Source of the DNA: UBA11574 sp963752565
Lineage (GTDB): Bacteria > Desulfobacterota > Desulfobacteria > Desulfobacterales > UBA11574
Length of the DNA: 64,000 bases
Direction of reading: 5' to 3'
NCBI GenBank assembly: GCA_963752565.1
Contig: CAVVZC010000003.1
Location: 1 to 64,000, forward strand
Positions 61,877 to 64,000 of the stretch are shown here, in pieces (the stretch's first letter is position 1; each line of letters begins with the position of its first letter). Made by a program: the position numbers and the translations under genes. The notes under the pieces are model-generated. The model had not been told where the DNA came from, searched no databases, and saw only the letters and a list, made by a program, of their open reading frames with translations.

Positions 61877-62687
61877 TACCTATGAGCGTTTTAAATTTTA
61901 AAGGGGATCAAATTCTTCTTATTATTAATGAATGCAATCGATTTATATTTTAAAATTTAAAACCCTTCGGGATTGCCGATCTTTCCGCATCTACTGCGTC
62001 AGATGCCGTTACGCATAGTGGACTATAGCGAAACGACATCTTCTCCCGCAGAGCGGGATTTCGCTAAGCTCAACTTGCTTATATGCGGCAACCTCGACAA
62101 TCGCTCAACTTAGATTTTAGTTTGGCTGATACAGGAGAATCTCCGTTCCCAGCTAAGGGTTCACGAAACAATAAGTTTGTGAAATTATTTTTGAGCGAAC
62201 CCTGAGGTTTCAGATGAGATCCATCTGAAATCAAATATTTTTCTTGAATCTTGCACGAGTCGGAGGCTTTCATCTGCCCCGATAGCGGGATTTCCACTTC
62301 GCTCCAACAAGGCATTTAAGGGCGAAGCCATAGTAAGCTATTGCGAGTCCTTAATAACGCAGCAGATGATAGACTCCGGCTCGCCCATTGGGTGAAAATT
62401 GATGAGAAAAAATATCATCATCCGACCTGCTCGCTTGTGCCTCACAGTACAGGCGGGCATACCGTTTGGGTAAAATGTTTGATCAAATGGTTTTGTTTAA
62501 GCTCTGTTTAATTAAATGTTTTAAGGGTTCTTATCAATTTTCATGCAAGATTCAGGTTGTTATTCCAGTAATCCAAGACCCCAACTGGATAACATTTTCG
62601 GGTGGACGATAAAGCCAGTTTGATTGTAGAAGTAGTTCGGTTTCCAAAACAGTGAACGTGTTAAACATTTGAAAAAAGGAGGCGTAG
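61877..62687. repeat. Large intergenic region with inverted-repeat element
   Basis: About 810 bases without a supported gene. An imperfect inverted pair of ~45 bases (61985-62030 and 62328-62369) has GCATCTACTGCGTC on one side and AACGCAGCAGATGA on the other, bounding a ~385-base element. A 78-codon minus frame inside (62315-62079) has no domain and is probably chance. At 62533-62553 a 21-base string (ATCAATTTTCATGCAAGATT plus C) also occurs at 23947-23967. AAAGGAGG at about 62674 serves the next gene. Confidence 0.5.
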
Positions 62688-63869
62688 ATGACACTCAAGA
62701 GAATTTCTATTTTCACAATAATTTGTCTATTCTGTTTGGGATGCTGATTTCATGGTGAAATCCCGCAATGACTTTCAAGGGGACCTATAAAGTGGGGGCC
62801 GTGTTTTCCGTAACCGGTCGAACCTCTTTTTTGGGGGATCCTGAAAAGAAAACCGCCGAGATGATCGCAGAACAGATCAACAAAGCCGGCGGCATTAACG
62901 GCCACAAGCTGGAATTGATTGTATATGATACCGAAGGTGATGCAACAAAGGCTAATCTGGCAGTAAAAAAACTCATTACCCAGGATAAGGTCAGCGCGGT
63001 GATCGGTCCTTCTTTGAGCGGGACGTCTCTAGCGGTTTTGCCTTTGGCCGAAAAATATAAGACGCCTCTGGTTTCCTGTGCAGCCAGTTATAAAATTGTT
63101 CATAATGACAAGACGGGCAAACCGTATAAATGGGTCTTTAAAACACCTCAAACCGATACCATGGCTGTTGAGGCGATTTATACACGGCTGCAAAAAAAGC
63201 GGCATCAATAAGATCGCCATCGTTAGTGTGACTTCAGGGTTTGGCGCCAGCGGCCGTGGTGAACTCATCCGGCTTGCTCCCAAGTATAAAATGAATATTG
63301 TTGCCGATGAAAAATACGGCCCTAAAGATACGGATATGACGGCCCAGTTGACCAAAATCAAGGGCAAGTCGCCAAAGGCCATTGTCAACTGGTCTGTGGG
63401 GCCGACCCAGGTTACGGTGCTTCGCAACTATAGAGATTTGGGAATGACCAGCATTCCGTTTTATCAGAGTCATGGCTTTGGCAGCCGCAAAAATATCGAA
63501 CTCGCGGCAGGGGCGGCAGAAGGCGTTTATTGCCCTCTGGGCTCATGTAACATCGCCGGATTACTTCCGGCAAATGATCCGCAAAAAGGTGTGACCACCA
63601 AGTATATGAAAGACTATATGGCCAAATATAACGAACCGCTGTCTTCATTCGGCGGCCATGCGTGGGATGCGCTATACATTGTAGCAAAAGCGCTTGAGAA
63701 TGTTGGTGACGACAAGGCAAAGATTCAGGGCTATCTTGAAAATCATATCAAAGGTTTCGTGGGTCAACATGGTATTTTCAACTACTCTGCGGACGATCAT
63801 AACGGTCTGAATAAGGATGCGTTTAATATGGTCGTTGTAAAAGATGGAGACTGGGCATTAGCGGACTGA
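62688..63869 (+). pseudogene. Branched-chain amino-acid ABC transporter binding protein (LivK-type), broken
   Basis: A periplasmic binding protein with three lesions. ATG 62688 with GGAGG upstream begins a signal peptide (MTLKRISIFTIICLFCLG), but the frame stops at 62745. A second frame passes a TGA at 62756-62758 and then reads the mature protein from about 62768 (GAVFSVTGRTSFLGD, INKAGGINGHKLELIVYDTE, VSAVIGPSLSGTSLAV) until the seven-A run at 63192-63198. The third frame continues KSGINKIAIVSVTSGFG, FYQSHGFGS and the end FNMVVVKDGDWALAD. Two indels plus one stop suggest true decay. In relatives livHMGF genes usually follow. Confidence 0.82.
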
Positions 63870-64000
63870 TTTTCTCTTATTGATCGTAAACAGAACCCTA
63901 ACGTTGCAAAAGTTCAGGATGCCGTAAATCCAAGGCGTCCAGGGATGACGCTGTAGTAAACTATCGATAGCCCTTGGCAACGAAGGAATTACGGTATCAT
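63870..64000. other. Downstream edge of window
   Basis: No gene seen. It contains a lone end of the inverted-repeat element (ATTGATCGTAAACAGAAC at 63879-63896) and no start of a transporter permease within the window. Confidence 0.4.

Noticed and set aside
62079..62315. 78-codon minus-strand frame in the intergenic region
   Set aside because: It lies within the inverted-repeat element, has no ribosome-binding site or domain, and looks like a repeat-derived chance frame.
62745..62758. TGA codons in the livK gene as selenocysteine
   Set aside because: The two TGA triplets are in different frames, flanked by frameshifts, in a signal-peptide region where selenocysteine is not expected. Pseudogene decay explains them better.

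Overview
The window looks like chromosomal DNA of a sulfate-reducing Desulfobacterota bacterium, most likely Desulfobacterales. This rests on gene order and protein families (an rpoN/lpt/kds cluster, a stand-alone DUF39 protein, and a paaK-ACT-livK cluster), not on any ribosomal marker. Almost all of it is ordinary housekeeping DNA. Intergenic spaces are AT-rich and hold several dispersed repeat families.

Layout. 1-9920 (minus strand): kdsA, kdsC, lptC, lptA, lptB, rpoN, hpf, ptsN, rapZ, a mannose-type EIIA, gap, tpiA, secG and tRNA-Leu(GAG), in transcription order. This run covers Kdo/LPS export, sigma-54 with nitrogen-PTS regulators, and lower glycolysis. 10207-17498 (plus): M23 peptidase, DUF39 protein, thpR, recA, alaS. 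17495-26070 (mostly minus): dapB, a two-domain MurU-AmgK-like fusion, plsB, RNase HI and NamZ; the fusion and NamZ together suggest N-acetylmuramate recycling. 26491-33634 (plus): hybrid histidine kinase, SH3 membrane protein, PBP1b-type synthase, TPR lipoprotein, bactofilin, degenerate methyltransferase. 33863-35762 (minus): DUF2914 protein, cdaA and ybbR (c-di-AMP synthesis). 36089-39004: an unknown membrane protein and AsmA.

39373-45532 is the accessory part. A MotA-like gene and a frameshifted motB lead into about 4 kb of gene-poor, decayed DNA that ends in a truncated integrase beside tRNA-Arg(TCT). Inside are a broken RiPP-precursor-like peptide gene with an intact promoter, a thrombospondin-type-3 repeat protein, a zinc-ribbon membrane protein and a PilZ-like protein. 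It also holds two tandem minus-strand small-RNA candidates, each with a promoter, a stem-loop, a CCUCC-type linker and a terminator.

45691-59011 (plus): rpoH, TPR lipoprotein, LolB-like lipoprotein, Mut7-C protein, ATP-grasp protein, HD triphosphohydrolase, UPF0280, HIT, LapA-like, mutS, AmiC-type amidase and crotonase. 59356-63869: a complete-looking phenylalanine attenuator (promoter, Phe-rich 28-residue leader peptide, competing hairpins, terminator) stands ahead of paaK. An ACT-domain protein and a livK-type binding-protein pseudogene with three lesions follow.

The two most interesting signals are the Phe attenuator in front of phenylacetate-CoA ligase, which suggests this enzyme serves phenylalanine synthesis or salvage rather than breakdown, and the tandem anti-Shine-Dalgarno small RNAs in the decayed island. 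No CRISPR array, rRNA or intact insertion sequence was seen.
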